Below the pieces are notes generated by a model that saw only the letters and a program-made list of their open reading frames with translations, ran no database searches and was not told the origin of the DNA. Positions 33,425 through 43,589 of a stretch of 64,000 nucleotides of DNA are shown here, in pieces (within the stretch, counting starts at the first letter, position 1; every line of letters begins with the position of its first letter). The translations under genes were made by a program, and so were the position numbers. Source of the stretch: an uncultured Paraprevotella sp. (lineage in GTDB: Bacteria > Bacteroidota > Bacteroidia > Bacteroidales > Bacteroidaceae). Where the stretch lies: NCBI GenBank assembly GCA_944321365.1, contig CALULA010000001.1, forward strand, positions 124,001-188,000, given 5' to 3'.

Positions 33425-36205
33425 ATGAGAAGCAGTGAGATTAAACGAAAAATGAGTCGTCTTGCTTATTCTGCTTGTGCTTTGTTCTGCGCGGGGGGCG
33501 TTCTCGTCTCTTGCGAGGATGAGTTGCTGACCGGTACGCCTTCCTGGCTGGGAAGCAGCATCTATGCGGAGCTGCAGAGCCGGGGGAATTTCCAGACGAC
33601 GTTGAAACTGATTGACGACCCTGCCATTCTGCAGCATGATGTGCTGAGCCTGACGGGTAGTAAGACGCTGTTCGTTGCCAATGATGACGCCTATTCGCGT
33701 TTCTTCAGCAACAATTCATGGGGGGTGAGGAGCTTCGAGGATCTGAGCGATTCCCAGAAAAGGCTCCTGTTCAACTCTTCCATGGTCAACAGTGCTTATC
33801 TGATTGAGCTGATGTCGAGCATCAGCAACGGGACCTCAGACCCTACGCCGGGCATGTGCATGCGGCGGGAGACGGCTCTGTCGCTCTATGACACCATCCC
33901 CATGCTGCGGGCCGAAGACATGCCGGACAATACGTACTGGGCCTACTACCGGGAGAAGTATCCGGAAGGCGGACAGAACGGAATGCTGGTGATGCGTGAT
34001 GACAACACGGCACCCATGGTGCACTTCCTGCCTGCCTTCATGTCGAGCAACTCCATCACGGACGACGACTTGAGCTTCCTGACAAACGGTGCCTGCGACA
34101 ACACGTCGGAGTCGTACATCAACGGGCAGCGGCTGACAGAGGCTGACGTGACCTGCCAGAACGGTTACATCCAGGTGGTGGAGAATGTGATGGACCCGCT
34201 GACCAACATGGCGGAAGTCATCCGCAAGGATACTTCGCTGAGCATGTTCAGCAAGCTGCTGGACCGTTTCTGCGTGCCTGTATACAGCGCGAGCCAGACA
34301 AGTGCATACAATGCCTACAACACGTCGGGCCAGGTGGACTCTGTGTTTGTCTGGCGCTATGCGAACTCCGGTTTCGACGGGGCGCATGCGGCATCGGCCC
34401 TGACGAGCTATAAGAACCGGGACTTCACAGACCTGTTGCCTTATGATCCGGGATGGAACGCATACCTCAATGCACCGGGCGGAAAATCCATGGCTGCGGA
34501 TATGGCTGTCATCATCGCTCCGACCAATGATGCTTTCAAGCGTTACTTCAGTCCGGGCGGTGACGGCCAGCTGCTGTACACACGCTACGGGACGCTGGAC
34601 GCCGTGCCCGACAATATCATTGCGGCCATGCTGGAGAATTTCATGAAGACGTCTCTGGTGGCCACTGTTCCCAGTAAGTTCCGTACGGTAGTCAACACGG
34701 CGCAGATGGACATGGGACTGGAGGTGGATGAGGAAGGCGGTGAGAACGGCGTGTACTCCTGCCTGATGGCCAACAACGGAGTGGTCTACAAGTCGAACAA
34801 AGTGTTCACCGTTCCGGAATATCAGTCCGTTTCCTTCCCGGCCGAGCTGGACGACCACTGCCTCATCATGCGTAAGATGATAGAGGAGTTGAACTACGAC
34901 GGTTATTTCAACACGATGTACAGCGAGTATATGTTCATTCTTCCTACGGACGAGGCCTTGGCCAACTATGTCGATCCCGTGGACTATCAGAAAACCACGC
35001 CTACCATCACGGAATTCTATATAGAGGACGATGTCGTGCACGCACGCCGCTATAATGCCACGAAGAATGCGGACGGCAGTCTGACCAGAGGGTTGCCGAT
35101 CCGCGATCCGTGGTCTGTCATTGACGAGGAAGACTATATAAACAACCGCATGCGCGACATTCTGGAAAATTCCATCCTTGTGAAAGACGACAGGGCTTCG
35201 GTCATGTCGGGCAAGACCGTCTGGACTTCCAAGGGAGGCTGTCCGCTGATTCTTGAAGGATCGGAAGAGGACATGACGTTCATTACGCCCTACAACCGTG
35301 AACTTGCCGGTAATGACATCAACAGCGCGAAGCCGTTGACCGTGCGTCAGGAGGAGGGCTATTTCAATATGGGAAGCAATCCGGACGGAAACGGAGAGAC
35401 GTTCATTGTGGAAAGCGAGCCTGTCATGCCGGCCACAAAGTCCGTCCTGCAGATGTTGGAAGACCTCGCTGCGACGAATCCTGAATACGAAGGCTTTTAT
35501 GAGTTGATAAGTGCCAGCAGCCTGGTGAGCGAGACATTTGACGGTATCACCAGTTCCAGCAACACCTCATACAAAACAACTTCCAACGGTCCGACGCTGT
35601 CCATTATGAGCAACTTCAACTATACGGTTTATGTTCCTCCCACCTCGGAACTGAATAAGATGTACGATGCCGGACTGCTTCCATCCCCGCAGGCCATTGA
35701 GGAAGTGGAGAACATGCTGGACGATCCGGGGCTTAGCGACGCGGATTTGGCCCTGTATCAACAACGGTTGGAAAACATGCAGGACTCGGTTGACAACTTC
35801 ATCCGTTATCATGTGCAGAACAATGCCGTTTATATGACGGCTCCGTCGACGGGCACTTACGAGACTTCCTATCTTTATGGCGGCCGTTTCATGACGCTTG
35901 CTGTGGAAAACTCAGGCAGCACGTCCGGCGACATCAGCGTGCGCTGTATGGATCCCGTTACGGGTGAGGCTATCACGGGAAGTGTTGTCCGCCATGTGAC
36001 AGACGGAAATTATTTTGCGCGTGAATATCATTACAGACGTTACGTCTCTGCTTCAGAAAGCAGTCAGGATGGCCCCTATGGTGAATGCGCGACTTTGACG
36101 AGTGCCAATTATCTTTATAATTCAGCCACGGCTGTGATTCACCTGATAGACAAGCCCTTGCTCTATTCGGCGGATATGTGGGCGGATTATGCGGAGATAG
36201 AATAA
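33425..36205 (+). CDS. large fasciclin (FAS1)-domain surface lipoprotein
   Basis: 926 residues with a lipoprotein signal peptide (VLVSC, Cys30) followed by acidic EDE, as in surface-exported Bacteroidota lipoproteins. Four segments match the FAS1 strand signature (FAPTNxAF-like): TLFVANDDAYSRFF (about 80), VIIAPTNDAFKRYF (about 361), MFILPTDEALANYV (about 502) and YTVYVPPTSELNKMY (about 731). FAS1 domains act in adhesion in other organisms and are often linked to SusC/SusD loci in Bacteroidota. No catalytic domain was recognised. First gene of a seven-gene operon, 17 bp ahead of the SusC gene. Binding partner or ligand unknown. Confidence 0.8.
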   Translation: MRSSEIKRKMSRLAYSACALFCAGGVLVSCEDELLTGTPSWLGSSIYAELQSRGNFQTTLKLIDDPAILQHDVLSLTGSKTLFVANDDAYSRFFSNNSWGVRSFEDLSDSQKRLLFNSSMVNSAYLIELMSSISNGTSDPTPGMCMRRETALSLYDTIPMLRAEDMPDNTYWAYYREKYPEGGQNGMLVMRDDNTAPMVHFLPAFMSSNSITDDDLSFLTNGACDNTSESYINGQRLTEADVTCQNGYIQVVENVMDPLTNMAEVIRKDTSLSMFSKLLDRFCVPVYSASQTSAYNAYNTSGQVDSVFVWRYANSGFDGAHAASALTSYKNRDFTDLLPYDPGWNAYLNAPGGKSMAADMAVIIAPTNDAFKRYFSPGGDGQLLYTRYGTLDAVPDNIIAAMLENFMKTSLVATVPSKFRTVVNTAQMDMGLEVDEEGGENGVYSCLMANNGVVYKSNKVFTVPEYQSVSFPAELDDHCLIMRKMIEELNYDGYFNTMYSEYMFILPTDEALANYVDPVDYQKTTPTITEFYIEDDVVHARRYNATKNADGSLTRGLPIRDPWSVIDEEDYINNRMRDILENSILVKDDRASVMSGKTVWTSKGGCPLILEGSEEDMTFITPYNRELAGNDINSAKPLTVRQEEGYFNMGSNPDGNGETFIVESEPVMPATKSVLQMLEDLAATNPEYEGFYELISASSLVSETFDGITSSSNTSYKTTSNGPTLSIMSNFNYTVYVPPTSELNKMYDAGLLPSPQAIEEVENMLDDPGLSDADLALYQQRLENMQDSVDNFIRYHVQNNAVYMTAPSTGTYETSYLYGGRFMTLAVENSGSTSGDISVRCMDPVTGEAITGSVVRHVTDGNYFAREYHYRRYVSASESSQDGPYGECATLTSANYLYNSATAVIHLIDKPLLYSADMWADYAEIE

Positions 36206-36222
36206 CCTTAATGAGATTGAAG

Positions 36223-39200
36223 ATGAAAAATTTGAGATATTTTATATTGATCTGCTGCCTTGCCATAGCATCGGCAGTAGGTGCGCAGGGCATTACAAGC
36301 GTGAGCGGAACGGTCTCCGACTCCTTTGGTCCCGTGGCTGGCGCGGCTGTTGTCGAAGTTGACGAGTCTAACCGAAACATATCGGCCACAGTGACGGATT
36401 TCAACGGAAACTTCACGCTGAAAATCAAGAGTGACAAGAACCGTTTGAAGTTTAGCTATGTGGGACTGAAGACGCAGATCCTTCCCATCAACAAACGGAT
36501 GTTCCACATCACGCTGGAAGATGCCATGGTGCTGGATGTCGTGGAAGTCAAGGCTAAGCGGCGTGTGGAATCGAGCGGTCTGGCCATTCCGGAGAACGAG
36601 GTCTCTTTCGCCTCACAGACCATCGACGCCAAAGAGTTCGAGGGATTGGGCATGACGTCCATCGACGAGGCTTTGCAAGGTCGTATCGCCGGTCTGGACA
36701 TCGTGATGAATTCCGGTAACCTTGGAGCTGGTACGACCATGCGTCTGCGCGGTACGACTTCCATTTCCACCCTGACCAGTTCAGACCCGCTGATTGTGGT
36801 GAACGGCGATGTGTGGAATGTGGACCAGTCCGACTTCGATGTGAACAACGCCAATGACGAGCAGTTCGCCCAGCTGTTGAATGTCAACCCTGAGGATATC
36901 GAGAGCATCACGGTGCTGAAAGATGCCGCAGCCACAGCGATATGGGGCTCGCAGGGTGCCAACGGTGTGATTGAGATCAAGACCAAGCGCGGAAGCCGCG
37001 GTGCTCCCCGCCTGACCTATTCTCTTCGTCTGATGGGTACTTATCAGCCGAAGGGCGTCGACCTGCTGACGGGCGACCAGTATACGATGATGCTGAAGGA
37101 GGCCTATTTCAATCCGTCTCTGAGCGATCAGGCGGCCAATATCCCGGAACTGAACTATATCACCGACCGGCGTGTGTTCTCGGAGTGGCAGATGTTCAAC
37201 AACAACACCGACTGGGTGGACGAGGTGACGCAGTTCGGCCTGCAGCAGCAGCATTTCATCTCGATCACAGGCGGTGGCGAGAAAGCCACGTTCCGTATAT
37301 CGGGCGGTTATGACCATCAGACCGGCTCTGTCATAGAACAGAAGCTGAACCGTTTCACAACGCGCATGATGCTGGACTACTATGTGAGCGACCGCATCAA
37401 GATTATCAGCGACTTCTCCCTGACTTATACCGACAATCATAGAAATTCGGATGACTTGTTGTCCCTTGCCTATAGAAAAATGCCGAACTTGGCGATTTAC
37501 GAGGAGGACGAACAGGGTAACTCACTGGGGCGTTATTACGAGATGCTGCAGGCGGACGGGGACAATGAGCTGAACGACCAGCGCGGACTGGTGAACCCGA
37601 TAGCAAGTGCCAAGTATGCCAAGAACCGTTACAAGACCTATGCCATCGACCCTAAGCTGGAACTGCAGTATGACTTCCTTGGTGTGGATGCCACCTCGCA
37701 TCGTCTGACTTACAACGGAAAGGTGGTGATGAATGTGTTCAACGCCTATACGGACACCTACTATCCGCGCGACCTGTCTACGGCCAACTGGAATACGGTG
37801 GGTGTGAGCCGCGGTACGAGTGCCAGTTCCAAGAGTCTGGCCTTCACCACCACGCATACCCTGACCTTCACGCCTCATTTCGCCAACGAAGACCATTCGT
37901 TCATGGCCATGGGACGTTTCCAGCTGGTGTCGGGAACATCGAGCGATCAGAACACGGACGTTTCCGGTCTGCCGCATGGCATCGAGGCTCCAAGCTCAGG
38001 CAACATCAATCCGGGCATGAGCAGCAACTATAACCGTTGGAGAAGTATGTATTATACGTTCTCGGCACACTATGGCTATAAAGAAAAGTATATGGTGGAT
38101 TTCTCGGCCCGTGTGGATGGTACGACGAAGTTCGGACCCGGCAAGCGCTGGGGCGTCTTTCCGGCACTCTCCGGACGTTGGAACATCGTGAACGAGTCGT
38201 GGATGGAACCGTTGCGCAAGTGGCTGTCCATGCTTTCCATCCGTCCGGGATGGGGTATGACGGGTAACCAGCCGAGGCAAGACTATCTTTATGTCAACCA
38301 ATACTATGCAGATTACAGCTATCTGGGGACATCGGCCATGTATCCGGGCAATCTGAAGATGAACACCCTGCGGTGGGAGCGCAAGTTCTCATGGAACGTC
38401 GGTTTCGATCTCGGCTTCTGGGACAACCGGCTGAAGATGGACATCAACCTGTACAAGCAGACGACCAAGGACATGCTGATGCCGAACGTGCGCGTGCCGA
38501 GCATCTCTGGTTTTACGACATACGCCTACCGCAACTCCGGTGACATGGAGAACAACGGATGGGAGTTCAACATCCAGACCGACCGCCTCGTGAGGGCCGG
38601 CAAGTTCACGATGGACGTGAATGTCACTTTCGCGAACAACAAGAACACCATCACCAAGATGGACCCCCTGATTCTGGAGACACTGAACAACGACTGGCAA
38701 CCGGCTAACGGCTCTTTGCTGCAGCGCGTGCAGGTGGATAATCCTTTCGGTGCCATCTACGGCTACCGCAGTAAGGGCGTCTATATGTATCATTATGAAA
38801 CCTATCGCGACAACGTGAGGGCAGCCAAAGCCGGTGATACGGAAGCTCAGCAGTGGCTTAATGACTTCCAGGCCAACGGCTGGACGGCACCTATCATGTA
38901 TAACGCCAACGGCGAGGTGGTGACTGACGTGAACGGCGACCCCTTGCAGATGCGGTTCAACTATTCTACAAACGGAACCACTGCCTCTTATGACTTCAAG
39001 GGAGGCGACGCCATCTATGAGGATGTGAACCATGACGGTAACATCAACCAGCTGGATGTCGTTTATTTGGGTAACTCTTTGCCCAAACTGACCGGTGGTT
39101 TCGGGTTCCGGTTCAACTACGACCGCTGGAGCCTCAACGCGCAGTTCAACTATCGTGTGGACTATGACATCGTGAATATAGCCCGTCTGAACATGGAGAG

Positions 39201-39582
39201 CATGAGCTCTAACAACAACCAGAGCCAGGCCGTGAACTACCGCTGGCGCAAGGAGGGCGATTTCACTACCATACCACGTGCGTTGATTGCTTCTAACGAG
39301 CATCCTAATTATAATACGATGATCAGCGACCGCTTCGTGGAAGACGGAACTTTCCTCCGTCTGAATTATCTGCAGCTTTCTTACAGCCTGCCGCAGGAAA
39401 AGGCGAAGAAGATCGGATTGACAGGCTTGCGCTTCTACGTGAGTGGTAACAACCTGTTCTGTCTGACCAAGTATTCGGGCGTGGATCCGGAATTGTCTTA
39501 CGGCGGTTACGGCGTGACGACAGATAATGCACAGACACCGCGTGCCAAATCATACACTTTGGGCATAACGGTTGATTTCTAA
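36223..39582 (+). CDS. SusC/RagA-family TonB-dependent outer-membrane transporter (pair 1)
   Basis: This is a 22-strand barrel importer of large nutrients, working with the SusD lipoprotein encoded next. It has 1119 residues: signal peptide (1-22, ending VGAQG), carboxypeptidase-regulatory-like domain (about 25-100), a TonB-box-like LDVVEVKAKR (104-113), a plug with LQGRIAGLDI and MRLRGTTS, VLKDAAATAIWGSQGANGVI, then the barrel ending in TLGITVDF with a C-terminal Phe. ATG 36223 (MKNLRYF) was preferred because all neighbouring genes begin MK; an in-frame ATG at 36211 is possible. It is 17 bp after the first FAS1 gene. Substrate unknown. Confidence 0.95.
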   Translation: MKNLRYFILICCLAIASAVGAQGITSVSGTVSDSFGPVAGAAVVEVDESNRNISATVTDFNGNFTLKIKSDKNRLKFSYVGLKTQILPINKRMFHITLEDAMVLDVVEVKAKRRVESSGLAIPENEVSFASQTIDAKEFEGLGMTSIDEALQGRIAGLDIVMNSGNLGAGTTMRLRGTTSISTLTSSDPLIVVNGDVWNVDQSDFDVNNANDEQFAQLLNVNPEDIESITVLKDAAATAIWGSQGANGVIEIKTKRGSRGAPRLTYSLRLMGTYQPKGVDLLTGDQYTMMLKEAYFNPSLSDQAANIPELNYITDRRVFSEWQMFNNNTDWVDEVTQFGLQQQHFISITGGGEKATFRISGGYDHQTGSVIEQKLNRFTTRMMLDYYVSDRIKIISDFSLTYTDNHRNSDDLLSLAYRKMPNLAIYEEDEQGNSLGRYYEMLQADGDNELNDQRGLVNPIASAKYAKNRYKTYAIDPKLELQYDFLGVDATSHRLTYNGKVVMNVFNAYTDTYYPRDLSTANWNTVGVSRGTSASSKSLAFTTTHTLTFTPHFANEDHSFMAMGRFQLVSGTSSDQNTDVSGLPHGIEAPSSGNINPGMSSNYNRWRSMYYTFSAHYGYKEKYMVDFSARVDGTTKFGPGKRWGVFPALSGRWNIVNESWMEPLRKWLSMLSIRPGWGMTGNQPRQDYLYVNQYYADYSYLGTSAMYPGNLKMNTLRWERKFSWNVGFDLGFWDNRLKMDINLYKQTTKDMLMPNVRVPSISGFTTYAYRNSGDMENNGWEFNIQTDRLVRAGKFTMDVNVTFANNKNTITKMDPLILETLNNDWQPANGSLLQRVQVDNPFGAIYGYRSKGVYMYHYETYRDNVRAAKAGDTEAQQWLNDFQANGWTAPIMYNANGEVVTDVNGDPLQMRFNYSTNGTTASYDFKGGDAIYEDVNHDGNINQLDVVYLGNSLPKLTGGFGFRFNYDRWSLNAQFNYRVDYDIVNIARLNMESMSSNNNQSQAVNYRWRKEGDFTTIPRALIASNEHPNYNTMISDRFVEDGTFLRLNYLQLSYSLPQEKAKKIGLTGLRFYVSGNNLFCLTKYSGVDPELSYGGYGVTTDNAQTPRAKSYTLGITVDF

Positions 39583-39602
39583 ACAGATAATAAAAAGGCA
39601 AT

Positions 39603-41336
39603 ATGAAAAAAATATGGTTTAAGTCTGCTATTCTGGCCTTGGCGGGATTGTCTACGACGTCGTGCGGCGACTTCTTGGACATTTATCCCTTGACCATGGT
39701 GTACGAAGATAATTTCTGGACAGAGAAAGCCGATGTGGATCAGATTTTGGCCGGCTGCTACACCCGTATGCAGGATGATGACTTCATGCGTCGTCTGTTC
39801 ATCTGGGGCGAGGTGCGTTCGGACAATGTCATTGCGAATATCGGTAGTCCAAAATATAACAATGCTTCACCGGAAGCCTATTTGTCGGTAGAGAATCTGC
39901 TGTCGACGAATACATACACGGACTGGTCTTCGTTCTATTCGGTCATCGACCGTTGTAACCTGATTATCGAGCGGGCACCTCAGGTGGCTGCTGTCGACCC
40001 CTCTTACTTGGAGAGCGACGTGAACGCCACGATAGCCGAAGCGTCTGCGTTGCGTGCGCTGTGTTACTTCTATCTGGTGCGGACGTTCAACGATGTTCCT
40101 TACTACACGAACGCCATCACCAATGACGAGCAGCCGCTGGCTTTGCCGGCAACATCCGGCGATGTCATCATCCGCAACCTGATTGCCGATCTGGAGGGCG
40201 TATATTCTTATGCGCTGACCGCATGGCCGTCACAGTCGGGAGTCGAAGGCAACGTGAGCGCGTTCCGGATCACCCAGTGGGCCATCTTCGCGCTGCTGGC
40301 TGACATGAATCTCTGGATAGGGAACTATACTGCCGCCGCCGACTATGCTCAGCGGGTCATTAAATACAAAACCGAGTCTTTTGCGGGAAGTTATCCTTCC
40401 ACCTACATGGTGAACGGCTATCCCTTGTTTCCGGACAACGACGGTGTGTCGCTCAGCCGGGGCTATGCTTTCAACCAGCTGTTCGGCACAGGCGGAAGCC
40501 CGGAGAGCATCTTCGAGCTGTATTTCTCCGACAGAACCGACGACAACACCAAGTCCAATGTGATGGTGCGTGCTTTCTATTACAACTTCATTCAGGAAGG
40601 GGATACGTGGGCGCAATTCGAACCCGGCTATTTCACGCCTACCGATGCTTTGGAAAGAGCCGCGTCGGACGGCGATACGGAGATTTTCCGCACCTCGTCG
40701 GATTCGCGCATTCGTGAGTCGTTGTATCTGGATCCTCTTAGCAGCGGGACGAGCGATGACTCTTACCGTATGGGAAAATACATCTTCACCAGCGTGACCT
40801 TGTCGTCAGACAATTCACAGGCTGTATATGGAGGGCGTACTGAGAAGAACGCTGCCAATTGGATTTTCTATCGTGTCAGCGACATGATGCTCATCCGGGC
40901 GGAAGCGTTGATCTACCAGATGAGCGGTGACGGGTCCGAACATGACGATGAGCTGGGCAGTGAGGCTTTTGACTTGATCAAGGCTGTGGCCGACCGTTCG
41001 GCACCGCGATCGACCGGGTCGGGGCTGTTGTACAGCAATTATCCTACGAAAAGTTCATTGATAGAGCTGTTGTTTGCCGAGCGTCGGCGCGAGTTCCTCT
41101 TCGAGGGAAAGCGGTGGTTCGACCTGGTGCGCCGCAGCCGTCGTGACGGTAACACCGATTTCCTGGTGAATCAGGTGCGTAGCAAGTTCTCCAGTACGAC
41201 TTCTATCAGTAAGTTCGGTAACTTCAATGCCATCTATTGGCCGTATAATTATGATGAGTTGCGGGTGAATCCGAATTTAGTCCAGAATCCGGCTTATCCG
41301 GAGACTTCGGGCGACTCATATGAATCAACAAGATAA
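39603..41336 (+). CDS. SusD/RagB-family surface lipoprotein (pair 1)
   Basis: This substrate-capturing lid of the upstream SusC has 577 residues. Lipoprotein signal STTSC (Cys21), then GDFLDIYPLT, the typical SusD start. TPR-like helical repeats include ASALRALCYFYLVRTFNDVP, the SusD hallmark. The C-terminal part has LLFAERRREFLFEGKRWFDLVRR, another strong signature. It lies 20 bp after its SusC partner and 14 bp before the second FAS1 lipoprotein. Substrate specificity cannot be predicted. Confidence 0.95.
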   Translation: MKKIWFKSAILALAGLSTTSCGDFLDIYPLTMVYEDNFWTEKADVDQILAGCYTRMQDDDFMRRLFIWGEVRSDNVIANIGSPKYNNASPEAYLSVENLLSTNTYTDWSSFYSVIDRCNLIIERAPQVAAVDPSYLESDVNATIAEASALRALCYFYLVRTFNDVPYYTNAITNDEQPLALPATSGDVIIRNLIADLEGVYSYALTAWPSQSGVEGNVSAFRITQWAIFALLADMNLWIGNYTAAADYAQRVIKYKTESFAGSYPSTYMVNGYPLFPDNDGVSLSRGYAFNQLFGTGGSPESIFELYFSDRTDDNTKSNVMVRAFYYNFIQEGDTWAQFEPGYFTPTDALERAASDGDTEIFRTSSDSRIRESLYLDPLSSGTSDDSYRMGKYIFTSVTLSSDNSQAVYGGRTEKNAANWIFYRVSDMMLIRAEALIYQMSGDGSEHDDELGSEAFDLIKAVADRSAPRSTGSGLLYSNYPTKSSLIELLFAERRREFLFEGKRWFDLVRRSRRDGNTDFLVNQVRSKFSSTTSISKFGNFNAIYWPYNYDELRVNPNLVQNPAYPETSGDSYESTR

Positions 41337-41350
41337 TAGGATCAGACATT

Positions 41351-43558
41351 ATGAAACGTATCTTTAAAATATTTATATCATCGGTCGCTGTCCTGCTGTT
41401 GACAGTACAGATGAATCTGTTCACCAGTTGTAATGACGACTTAGCGGCAGAGAGCTACTATACGTTCACTGGTGAGATGATGAGCGATTATTTGAAAAAC
41501 CGTGAGGACTTCAGTCTTTTCCGCCGCATCGTGGAGCGTGCGAACAGGATGGATTTCATGGCATCGCGCGGGTCGCGCACTTTCTTTCCTGCAGTCAACT
41601 CCGGTGTGGAGGCTTTCTTGCAGGAGAGAGGCTACAGTTCTGTGGATGATATTCCTGTAGAATATTGTGACACGCTGGTGCAGACCTGTCTGGTGGAGAA
41701 TGTCGTTTACACGCAGAACATGTCCTCTACCTACCAAATGACCAACGAGCTGAACATGCCGCTCATCGTGGTGACGGCAGACTCGGTGGTGGACGAGAAC
41801 GGGATGATTGTGAGCGTCGTCAATTCCTATGCGCATATCATTAATTCGTTGAAAAACGACTCCGTGGACAACGGCGTGGTGCATCCTGTGGACCAGTTGC
41901 TCGTACCGAATACCGGTGTCGGTGCCTCCATTCTGGATGAGAGTCACGAAGACTTTTCCATCTTCTATGAGGCATTGCGCCGCACGGGGCTGCTGGCCGA
42001 GATGGACAGTGTGGAATATCAGAGCGCGGCGTATGAGGCCGTGAAGGAGAACTATCCGGAGTTCCGTACCGGCATCTGGTCGGGAGGAAAATTTAGTGAG
42101 GAGGATTTGTATAAGGATGACGTCGGCAATGAATACTATGCCCGCCGTCCGGACCACCTCTACACCGGCTTCACCGTGCTGGTCGTTCCCGATAATGTGC
42201 TCTATGAGAAATATCCGTCGTATATCACGAGCGGCATGACGATGGACGAGAAAATCCGGGGCCTGTATGATCTGGCCGTGTCGAAGTATGACGATGCCAA
42301 TTCGGCTGCTATCTTCGGGCTGAACGCCACGGATCCCGAATCCGGGCAGAGCTATAAGGAGAGGTACTGGAACTTCGATGGGGAGAGTCTGACAAGCCAG
42401 TATAATCCCTTGAACATGTTCTTGCGCTACCACATCATCGACCGTATGTTTGAGAGTACGGCCAAACTGATCAACGGTTGGGGCGTCAATCTCAATGTGG
42501 CCAATCCGACAGAATGGGTGACCACATGGCTCGAATTCTCCATGATGAAGCTGGAGCGCGTGTTCAGCTATTCGGAGCCGGAAGTGGAAGTCAGCGGTGG
42601 TTATTACATCAACCATGCCGCAGCGTCGGTCTATAACAGCGGCAGGGTGCGGGGAGCCATACTGACGCAGCCGTCCAACAATTTCTCGCTGAACTGTGCC
42701 TACTACTATCTGGACGACATCGTGACCTACGACGCTTCTATGCGCACCAACGTGATGAACACGCGGATCCGGATGGATATGTCCACCATCTGGCCGGAAC
42801 TGACCACAAACGGCATCCGTCTGGCCGGTTATCCCAACCAAGCTTATTCAAGAGACTTGGACAACAGTGAGCAGTCTTTGAACTATTATATCCCGTCCGG
42901 CTATCTGGCCAATACGGAAGTGAGTGAGAACACCATCTTCTTCGTGCAGCGTCCCAAGATAGAATGGTGGAACTGGGGCGGTGATGAGTTCAACTTCCTC
43001 GGTACGAGCTATAGCATAGAATTCCGTCTGCCGCCGGTACCTCCCGGCAACTATGAGGTGCGGATGGGCTATGCCGGCATGATCGACCGCGGCATCGCGC
43101 AGGTCTATCTGAACGGCAACCCGGTGGGTATCCCTATCGACTTGCGTTATCAGGCGAACGACTCTCGTGTGGGAGGTAACTACGAAGCCGGATGGAAGAT
43201 GGCAGATGCGATCAGAAATACGGATGAGGCAATGCAAGAGAATATCCGTACGATGAAGAACAACGGCTATTACCGTGGCGGTGCAAGTCAGTACACTGTC
43301 AATGGCGGTGCAAGCAGCAACCTGGACAGCTATGAGGATATCAACGAAATTATGGAAGTGTCGCAGGCTATGTTTACCAATACTTATACCTATCGCCGCA
43401 AGCTTTGCGATGTGACGGTGAATGCCCATGAGCACAATACAATCGGTATCCGCTCCGTATGGGTACAAGGTAACATCGGCTGTTTCATGATTGATTATCT
43501 CGAACTGGTTCCGATGAGCATCTGCGGTGCCGGTGGACTTGGCGAGGACAACTTATAA
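41351..43558 (+). CDS. FAS1-domain lipoprotein with C-terminal beta domain
   Basis: 735 residues with lipoprotein signal FTSC (Cys27) followed by NDDL, an acidic surface-export type. Two FAS1-like units are visible: SRTFFPAVNSGVEAFL (about 76-91) and GFTVLVVPDNVLYEKY (about 274-289). The last 200 residues are different, with a beta-rich segment (FRLPPVPPGNYEVRMGYAG, then GIAQVYLNGNPVGIPIDLR) that resembles a ligand-binding jelly-roll, and a conserved WVQGNIGCFMIDYLELVP near the end. No catalytic residues recognised. It follows SusD 1 by 14 bp. Confidence 0.75.
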   Translation: MKRIFKIFISSVAVLLLTVQMNLFTSCNDDLAAESYYTFTGEMMSDYLKNREDFSLFRRIVERANRMDFMASRGSRTFFPAVNSGVEAFLQERGYSSVDDIPVEYCDTLVQTCLVENVVYTQNMSSTYQMTNELNMPLIVVTADSVVDENGMIVSVVNSYAHIINSLKNDSVDNGVVHPVDQLLVPNTGVGASILDESHEDFSIFYEALRRTGLLAEMDSVEYQSAAYEAVKENYPEFRTGIWSGGKFSEEDLYKDDVGNEYYARRPDHLYTGFTVLVVPDNVLYEKYPSYITSGMTMDEKIRGLYDLAVSKYDDANSAAIFGLNATDPESGQSYKERYWNFDGESLTSQYNPLNMFLRYHIIDRMFESTAKLINGWGVNLNVANPTEWVTTWLEFSMMKLERVFSYSEPEVEVSGGYYINHAAASVYNSGRVRGAILTQPSNNFSLNCAYYYLDDIVTYDASMRTNVMNTRIRMDMSTIWPELTTNGIRLAGYPNQAYSRDLDNSEQSLNYYIPSGYLANTEVSENTIFFVQRPKIEWWNWGGDEFNFLGTSYSIEFRLPPVPPGNYEVRMGYAGMIDRGIAQVYLNGNPVGIPIDLRYQANDSRVGGNYEAGWKMADAIRNTDEAMQENIRTMKNNGYYRGGASQYTVNGGASSNLDSYEDINEIMEVSQAMFTNTYTYRRKLCDVTVNAHEHNTIGIRSVWVQGNIGCFMIDYLELVPMSICGAGGLGEDNL

Positions 43559-43589
43559 CACACATATCACTCACTAAACACTGAATACA

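Noticed and set aside
36211..36223. SusC 1 start at the upstream ATG (36211)
   Set aside because: Possible, but MKNL at 36223 gives a more typical signal peptide and matches the MK starts of all other genes in the operon.
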